A stretch of DNA of 37,930 bases from Actinobacteria bacterium HGW-Actinobacteria-5 (GTDB taxonomy: Bacteria > Actinomycetota > Actinomycetes > Propionibacteriales > Propionibacteriaceae): the NCBI GenBank assembly GCA_002843035.1, contig PHEV01000014.1:17702-55631 (forward strand), written 5' to 3'. The position numbers and the translations under genes are program-made. This document shows positions 1-7,478 of this stretch, one piece after another (the first letter of the stretch is position 1; the number at the start of each line of letters is the position of its first letter). The notes under the pieces were generated by a model that was given only the letters and a program-made list of their open reading frames with translations, searched no databases and had not been told where the DNA came from.

Positions 1-522
1 CCCGCCGGCGGCGACGCCGAGCACGGCCTCGCCGGCATCCTCGAGCACCGGGTGCGGCCGTTCTCCGCCGGCGTCGCCGTGCCCGTGTTCGCCTTCTTCT
101 CCGCCGGCGTCGTGGTCGGCGGGCTGCAGGGCTTCGTGGACGCCGTGACCAGCTCGATCGGCTTGGGCGTGATCCTGGGCCTGGTCGCCGGCAAGGCGAT
201 CGGGATCACCGGCTCCACTTGGCTGGTCACCCGGCTGCGGCACGCCCAGCTTGATCCCGACCTGTCCTGGATCGACGTGTTCGGCCTGGGCGTGATCGGC
301 GGGATCGGCTTCACGGTGTCGCTGCTGGTCAGCGAACTGAGCTTCGGGCAGGGCTCGGAGTTCGACGACATCGGCAAGGTGGCCATCCTGACCGCCTCGG
401 TACTGGCGGCCCTGCTCGCTGCCGTCGTGCTGGGCTCACGCAACCGGCACTACCGGTCCGTGGAACTCGCCGAGAGCATCGACGAGGACCAGGACGGCAC
501 ACCAGACCGATTCGCCCGCTGA
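1..522 (+). CDS. nhaA: NhaA-type Na+/H+ antiporter, C-terminal part (cut by window edge)
   Basis: The frame is open from base 1, so the 173 visible residues are the C-terminal portion of a larger protein. The visible start (PAGGDAEHGLAGILEHRVRP) followed by FSAGVAVPVFAFFSAGV matches the family's conserved LEHxLxPWSAxxxxPxFAFxNAGV region. Later GIGFTVSLLVSELSF corresponds to the IGFTMSLFI motif of NhaA. Four hydrophobic helices are visible, then a charged tail (SIDEDQDGTPDRFAR). In the family, NhaA exchanges external H+ for cytoplasmic Na+ or Li+ across the plasma membrane. The gene converges on the amidase with only 4 bp between stop codons, so there is no room for an independent terminator. 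The N-terminal half, including the ion-binding Asp pair, lies outside the window and cannot be checked. Confidence 0.93.
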   Translation, partial: PAGGDAEHGLAGILEHRVRPFSAGVAVPVFAFFSAGVVVGGLQGFVDAVTSSIGLGVILGLVAGKAIGITGSTWLVTRLRHAQLDPDLSWIDVFGLGVIGGIGFTVSLLVSELSFGQGSEFDDIGKVAILTASVLAALLAAVVLGSRNRHYRSVELAESIDEDQDGTPDRFAR

Positions 523-526
523 CGCG

Positions 527-1951
527 TCAGACCGGATCCACCACCACGAACGGGTGCCGCCAACCGACGGCGTCCTCCAGTTGCGCGGCCAGCGAGAGCA
601 GAGTCTCCTCCGCGCCGAACCGGCCACCGAACATCACCCCGATCGGCAGTTCGCGGCGCTCGACCACGGCGGTGTGCAACGGCAGCGAGACGGCCGGCCG
701 GCCGGACAGGTTGTACACACTGGTCCACGGCGTGAACCGGGTCTGGGCGGCGAAGTCGGCGGCAGGGTCGTCGTCGTCACGCAGTTCCCCCACCAATGCG
801 GGCGGCTGCGCGAGGGTCGGCGTGAGCACGACGTCCCAGGCATCCCACGCCTGCGCGACCTCGACGGTGAGCCGCTGCACCGCGCCCACGGCCTCGGCGT
901 AGGCGACGCCGGAGGTGTGGCGTCCGCGCTCCCGCAGCCACCGGGTGAGCGGACGCAGCAGCGGCTCGGCGGCCTCTGGCAGCGGGATGGACGCCGCCCC
1001 GACCGCCCACAGGGCACCGAACGCCTCCCAGCGTTCCACGGGGAACGGCACCGCGGCTTCACCCACGTCGTGGCCCAGCCCGGCGAGCGTGCCGGCGATC
1101 CTTGTCGCCGCCTCCAGGCAGGCCGGGTGCACGTCGGCCTCGGCGATCACCGGCGTGGTGAGCACCCCGATCCGCAGCCGTCCGGGTTCGCGGCCGGCGG
1201 CCTCGGCGAAGGTGGAGGCGGGCGCCAGCGCGTGGTAGGTCTCCCCCACCCCGTGCCCGGAGAGCACATCGAGCGCCGCGGCGGTGTCGGCGACAGTGCG
1301 GCTGAGCACGCCGTCCGTGCCCAGGCCGGGCCCGGGCACCCGCAACCGCCCTGCGCTGATCCGGCCCCGGCTGGCCTTCAGGCCCACCAGGCCGCACGCG
1401 GAGGCGGGAATGCGGATCGAGCCGCCGGCGTCCGAGGCGTGCGCTATCGGGGCCAGACCGGCGGCGACCGCTGCCGCGGCCCCTCCGCTGGAGCCCCCGG
1501 CGGATCGGCGCAGGTCCCACGGGGTCCGCGCCGCCGGAGCTCCCTCCGGCTCGGTGTAGCAGGGCAGGCCGAACTCGGGCGTCGCCGACTTGCCGAGGAC
1601 GACCGTGCCGGCAGCACGGAACCAGCCGACGATGTCGTCGTCCACCTCGGCGAGGTTTCCCCGCAGCACCACCGATCCGGCCTCCCAGCCCACGCCCGCG
1701 ACCGGGTTCAGGTCCTTGATCGGACACGGGACCCCGAGCAGCGGCGCGGAGGTCTCGCCGCGGGCCACCGCCGCGTCCACCTCGGCGGCCTCGGCCAGTG
1801 CCCGCTCGGGGGTGAGCCGGGCGAAAGCCCCCACGACATCCGAGAGCCGCTCGGCGCGACCCAGGTGCGCTCGCGCCACCTCCGTCGCGGTCGTCGCCTG
1901 TTCGCGGACGGCCCGCGCCAGCGCCAGGGCGTCCAGCTCGGTGAGCTCCAT
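527..1951 (-). CDS. Amidase-signature family amidase
   Basis: The 474-residue protein belongs to the amidase signature family. It carries the Ser-cisSer-Lys machinery: Lys79 in GVPCPIKD, the cis-Ser in GGSSGG (154-155), and the nucleophile Ser178 in DAGGSIRIPAS. Length is normal for stand-alone amidases (about 450-500). The family hydrolyses carboxamides, but the substrate (aliphatic or aryl amide, 6-aminohexanoate dimer, or other) cannot be read from sequence. It is not a convincing GatA, since no gatC or gatB is adjacent. Its ATG shares one base with the TGA of the upstream NADH dehydrogenase (TGATG at 1953-1949), so it is very likely translated by coupling from that transcript. A functional link between an amidase and NDH-2 is not obvious. 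Confidence 0.9.
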   Translation of the reverse strand: MELTELDALALARAVREQATTATEVARAHLGRAERLSDVVGAFARLTPERALAEAAEVDAAVARGETSAPLLGVPCPIKDLNPVAGVGWEAGSVVLRGNLAEVDDDIVGWFRAAGTVVLGKSATPEFGLPCYTEPEGAPAARTPWDLRRSAGGSSGGAAAAVAAGLAPIAHASDAGGSIRIPASACGLVGLKASRGRISAGRLRVPGPGLGTDGVLSRTVADTAAALDVLSGHGVGETYHALAPASTFAEAAGREPGRLRIGVLTTPVIAEADVHPACLEAATRIAGTLAGLGHDVGEAAVPFPVERWEAFGALWAVGAASIPLPEAAEPLLRPLTRWLRERGRHTSGVAYAEAVGAVQRLTVEVAQAWDAWDVVLTPTLAQPPALVGELRDDDDPAADFAAQTRFTPWTSVYNLSGRPAVSLPLHTAVVERRELPIGVMFGGRFGAEETLLSLAAQLEDAVGWRHPFVVVDPV

Positions 1952-3306
1952 CAGTGCTTGATCTTGCCCGGCTCGAGGGTGCCGGCGATCGTCGGCTGGA
2001 AGTCCTCGCCCAGCTGCTTCACCGCCAGCCGCCCGACCAGCTGCTGCTCGGTCGTGACCCGCTCCGAGCGGGCCCGGCCGATGAAGGTGATCACCCAGTG
2101 CAGCAGGGTGGTGAGCCGGTTCTTGAAGCCCACCACGTAGATCAGGTGAACGAACAGCCAGGCGAACCAGGCAGGGAAGCCGGTGAGTTCCAGCTTGCCG
2201 ACCTTTGCGACCGCCCCGAACCGGCTGATCACCGCCATGGAGCCCTTGTCGTGGTAGTGGAACTCCTCGCTCACCGGGTGGCCGGACACCTCGCCGCGGA
2301 TCTTCGACGCCGCGTACCGCCCGCCCTGGATCGCCACCTGGGCGACGCCCGGCAGGCGGTCAAGACTGATCATGTCGCCGACCACGAACACCTCGGGATG
2401 CCCGGGCAGGGTGAGGTCGCGGTTCACCTCCACGCGCCCGGCCCGGTCGATGCCCGCCCCGGACTGCTCGGCGAGAGTCCTGCCCAGTGGGCTGGCCTGC
2501 ACGCCGGCCGCCCACACCTTGCAGGAGGAGGCGATGCGTTCGGTCCGGCCGTCGGAGTACTTCACGTCCAGACCGGTCGCGTCCACGTTCGTGACCAGCG
2601 CACCGAGGCGCACCTCGACCTTGTTCCGCTCGAGCTCGGCCTTCGCCGCGGCGGAGAGCTTCGATCCGAACGGCGGCAGCACCACATCGGCGCCGTCCAG
2701 CAGCAGTACGCTCGCCTTCGTCGTGTCGATTCGCCGGAAGCACTTCCGCAGCGTGTGCTGGGTGAGCTCCGCGATCTGGCCGGCCATCTCGACACCGGTG
2801 GGCCCGGCGCCGACAACCACGAAGTTCAGCAGCCGGCGCCGCTCGTCGGCGTCCTCGCTGAGCTCGGCCATCTCCAGCGACCCGAAGATCCGGGCCCGCA
2901 GTTCGAGCGCGTCGTCGATGGACTTCATGCCCGGCGCGAAGGTGGCGAAGTGGTCGTTTCCGAAGTACGACTGGCCGGCGCCGGCGGCGACGATCAGGTA
3001 GTCGTACTTCAGCGCGACGGTCTTGGCCAGCTTCTCCGCCACCACCACCCGGCTGGCCAGGTTGATCCGGGTCACCTCGGCGAGCAGGACGGTGGCGTTG
3101 GCCTGGTTGCGCAGCACGTCGCGCGTGGCCGGCGCGATCTCGCCGGTGGAGAGGATCCCGGTGGCGACTTGGTAGAGCAGCGGCTGGAACAGGTGGGCGA
3201 CCGTCTTCGCGACGAGGGTCACCTCGACGTCTGCCTTCGCCAGCGCCTGGGCCGCGAACAGCCCTCCGAAGCCGGATCCGATGATGACGACCTGCGGACG
3301 GGCCAT
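1951..3306 (-). CDS. ndh: Type II NADH dehydrogenase (NDH-2), NAD(P)/FAD-dependent oxidoreductase
   Basis: The 451-residue flavoprotein transfers electrons from NADH to menaquinone without pumping protons. It starts with an FAD-binding Rossmann motif (IIGSGFGGLFAAQAL) and has a second, NADH-binding Rossmann motif (VVVGAGPTGVEMAGQ). The FAD-contacting VFVVGD motif follows, and the C-terminal hydrophobic/amphipathic segment (WFAWLFVHLIYVVGF) is the usual membrane anchor. The start at 3306 is preferred over an ATG 10 codons upstream because GGAGG lies 6 nt before it and the Rossmann motif follows at once. It contains no Fe-S motif. It lies directly downstream of the nuo operon and polyprenyl synthase, separated by 72 bp that hold a possible iron box. 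The amidase ATG overlaps its stop codon. Confidence 0.93.
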   Translation of the reverse strand: MARPQVVIIGSGFGGLFAAQALAKADVEVTLVAKTVAHLFQPLLYQVATGILSTGEIAPATRDVLRNQANATVLLAEVTRINLASRVVVAEKLAKTVALKYDYLIVAAGAGQSYFGNDHFATFAPGMKSIDDALELRARIFGSLEMAELSEDADERRRLLNFVVVGAGPTGVEMAGQIAELTQHTLRKCFRRIDTTKASVLLLDGADVVLPPFGSKLSAAAKAELERNKVEVRLGALVTNVDATGLDVKYSDGRTERIASSCKVWAAGVQASPLGRTLAEQSGAGIDRAGRVEVNRDLTLPGHPEVFVVGDMISLDRLPGVAQVAIQGGRYAASKIRGEVSGHPVSEEFHYHDKGSMAVISRFGAVAKVGKLELTGFPAWFAWLFVHLIYVVGFKNRLTTLLHWVITFIGRARSERVTTEQQLVGRLAVKQLGEDFQPTIAGTLEPGKIKH

Positions 3307-3312
3307 TGGGGA

Positions 3313-3317
3313 CCTCC
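3313..3317 (-). promoter_or_regulatory. Shine-Dalgarno site of ndh
   Basis: GGAGG on the minus strand lies 6 nt upstream of the ATG at 3306. This fixes the NDH-2 start at MARPQV rather than the upstream in-frame ATG at 3336. Confidence 0.7.
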
Positions 3318-3336
3318 GTTCCCTGGACAGCTGCAC

Positions 3337-3360
3337 GCAACTAAGGCAACCCTAACTCGG
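3337..3360. promoter_or_regulatory. Possible DtxR/IdeR-like iron box upstream of ndh
   Basis: This is a locally AT-richer patch containing TTAGG- and CCTAA-type half-sites. On the minus strand, 3355 to 3337 matches the 19-bp DtxR/IdeR consensus TWAGGTTAGSCTAACCTWA at 12 of 19 positions by hand alignment. On the plus strand, 3342 to 3360 also matches at 12 of 19. It begins about 30 nt upstream of the NDH-2 start, where it could overlap a promoter. This is a moderate match, not a proven site. Confidence 0.35.
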
Positions 3361-3378
3361 CGCCACCACCCAGGTCGA

Positions 3379-4389
3379 TCAGGCAGATCTCGAGATGACC
3401 CCGTCGCAGAGGGCGGCCAGGGCGTCCCGCGCCGGTCCCTCAGGCAGCGGCGCGAGGTGCGCGCGGGCCACCTCGGCGCGGCGGCCGATCTCGTCCCTCG
3501 CCTCGGCGATCGCCGGATGCGCCCGCATCAGGCGCAGCGCCTCGGCCAGATCGGCATCGTCGCTGAGGTCGGAGTCGAGCAGCGCGAGCAGGCGGGCGTC
3601 CGCCGGATCGGAGCTGCGCCGGGCCAGCAGGGTGGGCAATGTGGGGACGCCGGCCCGCAGGTCGGTGCCCGGGGTCTTGCCGGAGGAGTCGCTGGCGATG
3701 TCGATGATGTCGTCGCTGAGCTGGAAGACCACACCGATCTCCTCGCCGTACGCTGCCAGCGCGGCCAGCTCGGCCTCGCCCAGCCCGGCGACCATGCCGC
3801 CGAACAGCGCGGACGCCGCGATCAGCGAGCCGGTCTTGTCGGCGAGGACCGCCAGGTAGTGCTCGAGGGGGTCGGCGCCGTCGCGCGGTCCCCTGGTCTC
3901 CGCGATCTGCCCCTGGACCAGCCGGGCGAAGGTGTCGGCCTGCAGTTTCACGTAGTCGGTGCCGAGGTCCGCCACGATCGAGGACGCCCGGGAGAACAGG
4001 AAGTCACCGACGAGGATCGCGACGGTGTTGTCCCAGCGGAGGTTGGCGGTCTGCACGCCGCGACGCAGTTCGGCCTCGTCCATCACGTCGTCGTGGTAGA
4101 GGCTGGCCACGTGGGTCAACTCCATGACCAGGGCCGCCCGCACCACCGAGTCCGTCGGCGAGGAGGACCCCAGCAGCGACGCGAGCACCACGAGCAGCGG
4201 ACGGAACCGCTTGCCGCCCGCGCGGATCGTGTGCTGCGCAGCCTCGGTGACGAAGTCGGTGTCGGCCTTCGCCGCCGTGCCGAGGCGCTCTTCGACCAGT
4301 TCGAGCAGCCCGTTCACACGCTCGGTGAACTCCCCAGGCAGTTCACCGACGAGATCAGCTGGCTGGGTGGCGGACACGCGCGACAGCAT
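3379..4389 (-). CDS. Long-chain polyprenyl diphosphate synthase (menaquinone side chain)
   Basis: The 336-residue trans-isoprenyl diphosphate synthase has both Asp-rich motifs: LYHDDVMDEA (first, chain-length region) and LSDDIIDIAS (second). It also has the GGKRFRP substrate-binding motif. The family condenses isopentenyl diphosphate onto allylic primers; MenA attaches the product to the naphthoquinone ring. Position at the 3' end of the nuo operon and similarity to octa/nonaprenyl synthases support a menaquinone side-chain role rather than GGPP synthesis. The ATG at 4389 is chosen because it lies 4 bp after the nuoN stop with GAGG just upstream; an ATG at 4425 would sit inside nuoN. Exact chain length cannot be stated from sequence. 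Confidence 0.9.
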   Translation of the reverse strand: MLSRVSATQPADLVGELPGEFTERVNGLLELVEERLGTAAKADTDFVTEAAQHTIRAGGKRFRPLLVVLASLLGSSSPTDSVVRAALVMELTHVASLYHDDVMDEAELRRGVQTANLRWDNTVAILVGDFLFSRASSIVADLGTDYVKLQADTFARLVQGQIAETRGPRDGADPLEHYLAVLADKTGSLIAASALFGGMVAGLGEAELAALAAYGEEIGVVFQLSDDIIDIASDSSGKTPGTDLRAGVPTLPTLLARRSSDPADARLLALLDSDLSDDADLAEALRLMRAHPAIAEARDEIGRRAEVARAHLAPLPEGPARDALAALCDGVISRSA

Positions 4390-4393
4390 AGCC

Positions 4394-5956
4394 TCAGCGC
4401 AGGAACGTGCTGGCCGAGGTGACAAGGTCCAGCAGCGGTCCGGGGAACAGTCCGAGGTAGGCCGAGGCGAGTGCGCCGAGCGCCACCGGCACCCAGGTCA
4501 TTCCGGACGCCCTGCCCACCACGACCCCGTCCGCCGGCTCGGCGAAGAACATCAGCACGATCACCCGTAGGTAGACGTAGGCCGCGACCAGGCTGAACGC
4601 GACCGCGGCCAGCACCAGCCAGGCGTACCCGCCCCGCCAGGCCGCGGAGAAGACCGCCCACTTGCCGATGAAGCCACCGGTCAGCGGGATCCCCGCGAAG
4701 CTCAGCATCAGCACCGCGAAGATGCCCGCGAGCAGCGGGCTCTTCCGGCCCAGGCCGGCCCAGCCGGAGATCTCGTGCACCTCGCCGGCCTGGTTGCGCA
4801 CCATCGTGACGATGGCGAACGCGGCAACGGTCGCGAAGCCGTAGGCGACCAGGTAGAACAGGATCGAGCCGAAGCTGTTCATCTGCCCGGTGACGCCGGC
4901 GGTCGCTCCCACCACGGCGACCAGGATGAACCCTGCGTGCGAGATGGAGCTGTAGGCGAGCAGGCGCTTCATGTCCGACTGGGTCAGTGCGACCACGACG
5001 CCGATCGCCATGGTGATCACGGCGACCACGGCCACGAGTGGCTGCCAGGCCCAGCGTTCCCCGCCGAACCCGACGTAGAAGATGCGGACGGTGGCGCCGA
5101 CGGCGGCGAGCTTGGTGCAGATCGCCATGAATCCGGTGACCGGGGTCGGGGCGCCGACGTACACGTCCGGCACCCAGTTGTGGAACGGCACCGCACCGAT
5201 CTTGAACAGCAGGCCGATCGCGAGGAACGCCATGCCGGTGTAGAGCAGCCCTCGACCGTAGACCGGGTCGGCGATCGCGTCGCTGATCCGTCCGTAGTCG
5301 AAGGAGCCGGTGAAGCCGTAGGTCAGCGCCATGCCGAACAGGAAGAACGCGCTGGACAGGGCCCCCAGCAGGAAGTACTTCAGCGCGGCCTCCTGGCTGA
5401 GCAGCCGGCGGCGGCGTGCCATGCCGGAGAGCAGGTACAGCGGCAGCGACATGACCTCGAGCGCCACGAACGCGGTCAGCAGGTCGTTGGCCGCGACGAA
5501 GACCATCATGCCGGTCAGCGAGAACAGGGCCAGAGGAAAGACCTCGCTGTGCTCGTGGCGGGCCAGGCTGGCCTCGGTCTCGGCCGCGCTGCCGGGCACC
5601 GACGCCGCGGAAGCGGCGAACGAACTGGCCCCGTCGTTCAGGTCACGTTCTGCGAACACCAGCATGCTGAGCAGGCCGAACACCAACAGCGCGCCCCACA
5701 TCAGGTAGGACGGGCCGTCGAGGCTGATCGAGTCCATCGCCATCAGGCCGAGGTTGTCCTTCGGCGACAGCCAGGACATCACGAGGAGCACGAACGCGAC
5801 GCCGATGGCGAGCTCGAAGAGCAGCACCTGGGACACGAAGCGCCAGCGGCGCGGGAGGGCCGCCTCGATGCCGATCCCGATGCAGGCGGCCAGCAGCACC
5901 GTCAGGATCGGGGCGAGCTGCAGCCACTCGAAGGTGGGCGCGGTGATGGCGTTCAC
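4394..5956 (-). CDS. nuoN: NADH-quinone oxidoreductase subunit N
   Basis: The 520-residue membrane subunit belongs to the Mrp-antiporter-like family. It has about 14 hydrophobic helices and the conserved stretch GLLFKIGAVPFHNWVPDVY with the helix-interrupting and lysine-bearing core. LLAYSSISHAGFILVAVVG follows. In complex I this subunit is one of three antiporter-like proton channels next to the K/J module. The start codon is GTG at 5956, overlapping the nuoM TGA (GTGA). A charged loop of about 35 residues between early helices (GASSFAASAASVPGS) is longer than in E. coli NuoN, as often in actinobacteria. It is the last nuo gene; the polyprenyl synthase follows after 4 bp. Confidence 0.95.
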   Translation of the reverse strand: MNAITAPTFEWLQLAPILTVLLAACIGIGIEAALPRRWRFVSQVLLFELAIGVAFVLLVMSWLSPKDNLGLMAMDSISLDGPSYLMWGALLVFGLLSMLVFAERDLNDGASSFAASAASVPGSAAETEASLARHEHSEVFPLALFSLTGMMVFVAANDLLTAFVALEVMSLPLYLLSGMARRRRLLSQEAALKYFLLGALSSAFFLFGMALTYGFTGSFDYGRISDAIADPVYGRGLLYTGMAFLAIGLLFKIGAVPFHNWVPDVYVGAPTPVTGFMAICTKLAAVGATVRIFYVGFGGERWAWQPLVAVVAVITMAIGVVVALTQSDMKRLLAYSSISHAGFILVAVVGATAGVTGQMNSFGSILFYLVAYGFATVAAFAIVTMVRNQAGEVHEISGWAGLGRKSPLLAGIFAVLMLSFAGIPLTGGFIGKWAVFSAAWRGGYAWLVLAAVAFSLVAAYVYLRVIVLMFFAEPADGVVVGRASGMTWVPVALGALASAYLGLFPGPLLDLVTSASTFLR

Positions 5957-7464
5957 TTGGCTTCCTCTCCCAGTGGCGCCACCGGGTCAGTAACCCCGAC
6001 ATGGCTCATGGTTGTCTGCGCGACGGGCTCGATCACCGAAAGGGCGAGGTTCGGCACGAATCCCAGCAGCAGGATCACGGCGAGGATGGGCGCCGCCACC
6101 CACTTCTCGCGGGCCGTGGCGTCCGTGGTGAATGTCCTGGCCACGTCCTCGTTGACCGGTCCGGTCATCGTGCGCTGGTACATCCTCAGGATGTAGACCG
6201 CGGCGAGAACGGTGCCGATCACCGCGACGGCCGCGACGCCCGGCTGGCGGGCCCACGTGCCGGCCAGCACCATGAACTCCGAGACGAAGCTCGACATACC
6301 GGGCAGCGCCAGGCCGGAAAGGCCGGCCATCAGGAACACGCCGGCGAGCACGGGGGCGAGCTTCTGCACGCCGCCGAAGTCGGTCACCATCGCCGAGCCG
6401 CGCCGCGAGATCAGGAACCCGATCACCAGGAACAGCGCCGCGGTGGAGAACCCGTGGTTGACCATGTAGAAGATCGAGCCGGAGATCCCTGCGCTGGTGA
6501 AGGTGTAGATGCCGAGCACCATGAACCCGAAGTGGCTGATCGAGGTGTAGGCGACCAGGCGGAGCAGGTTCTTGCTGCCGATCGCCCCGACCGCGCCGTA
6601 GAGGATGCTGATCAGTGCCAGCACCACCATCGCCGGGGCGACCCAGGTGCTGGCCTCCGGGAACAGCCACAGGCAGAACTTGATCATCCCGAAGGTGCCG
6701 ATCTTGTCCAGGATGCCGACCAGCAGCACCGACGTACCCGGGGTGGCCTCCTCCGCTGCGGTCGGCAGCCACGTGTGCACCGGCACCATGGGGGCCTTCA
6801 CCACGAAGGCGAACAGGAAGCCGACCATCAGCCAGCGGGCCAGCATCGGGTCCATCTGGAGCTTCATCAGCTCGTCGAGCAGGTAGGTGGGAGCTCCGGT
6901 CAACTGCACCGACACCGCGTACAGCCCGATCACCGAGACCAGCATGACCAGACCACCGGCGAGGCTGAACAGCAGGAACTTCACTGCGGCGTAGGAGCGC
7001 CGCGGGCCGCCGAAGCCACCGATCAGGAAGTACATCGGGATCAGCGTGGCCTCGAAGAACAGGTAGAACAGCAGCACGTCCTGGGCCAGGAACACGAACA
7101 CCGACATGCTCTCCAGCGCCAGCACGAGGGCGACGAACGCCTGCGGGGTCCAGCGCCCGCGCCCGGGGAGCTTCCACTCGGCGAGCAGCACAACCGGCAC
7201 CAGCAGGACGGTGAGCAACACCATCACCAGCGACATGCCGTCCAGGCCGACCGCCCACCAGGCCCCGAACGTCGGGATCCACGGGGCCTTCTCGGCCAGG
7301 TCTGCACCGCCGCTGAACAGGACCGCGACGCCGATCCCGACCAGCGCGGTGGCAAGGGCGAACACCATGCCGACCCCGCGGGCGATCTGCTTCACCGGCA
7401 GGCACAGCACCGCCGCGCCGACCAGGGGCACGAGGCCGAGGAATGTGAGCCAGGGGAATGTCAT
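5953..7464 (-). CDS. nuoM: NADH-quinone oxidoreductase subunit M
   Basis: The 503-residue antiporter-like membrane subunit of complex I has conserved segments LFYLFFEATLIPMYFLIG, FAFVVKAPMVPVHTWLPTAA and VAYTSISHFGFMVLG. They contain the family's channel glutamate and lysines. The ATG at 7464 is preceded by GGGAGG with 8 nt spacing, and 14 bp separate it from the nuoL stop. The open frame continues far upstream, but that part is nuoL read in the wrong frame. The TGA overlaps the GTG of nuoN. Length is typical (about 500). Confidence 0.96.
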   Translation of the reverse strand: MTFPWLTFLGLVPLVGAAVLCLPVKQIARGVGMVFALATALVGIGVAVLFSGGADLAEKAPWIPTFGAWWAVGLDGMSLVMVLLTVLLVPVVLLAEWKLPGRGRWTPQAFVALVLALESMSVFVFLAQDVLLFYLFFEATLIPMYFLIGGFGGPRRSYAAVKFLLFSLAGGLVMLVSVIGLYAVSVQLTGAPTYLLDELMKLQMDPMLARWLMVGFLFAFVVKAPMVPVHTWLPTAAEEATPGTSVLLVGILDKIGTFGMIKFCLWLFPEASTWVAPAMVVLALISILYGAVGAIGSKNLLRLVAYTSISHFGFMVLGIYTFTSAGISGSIFYMVNHGFSTAALFLVIGFLISRRGSAMVTDFGGVQKLAPVLAGVFLMAGLSGLALPGMSSFVSEFMVLAGTWARQPGVAAVAVIGTVLAAVYILRMYQRTMTGPVNEDVARTFTTDATAREKWVAAPILAVILLLGFVPNLALSVIEPVAQTTMSHVGVTDPVAPLGEEAK

Positions 7465-7478
7465 CTCTGCTACCTCCC

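Noticed and set aside
1-522. NhaA as a truncated pseudogene
   Set aside because: The frame is open at base 1; the truncation is the window edge.
527-1951. Amidase as GatA of the tRNA amidotransferase
   Set aside because: No gatB or gatC beside it; general amidase-signature similarity only.
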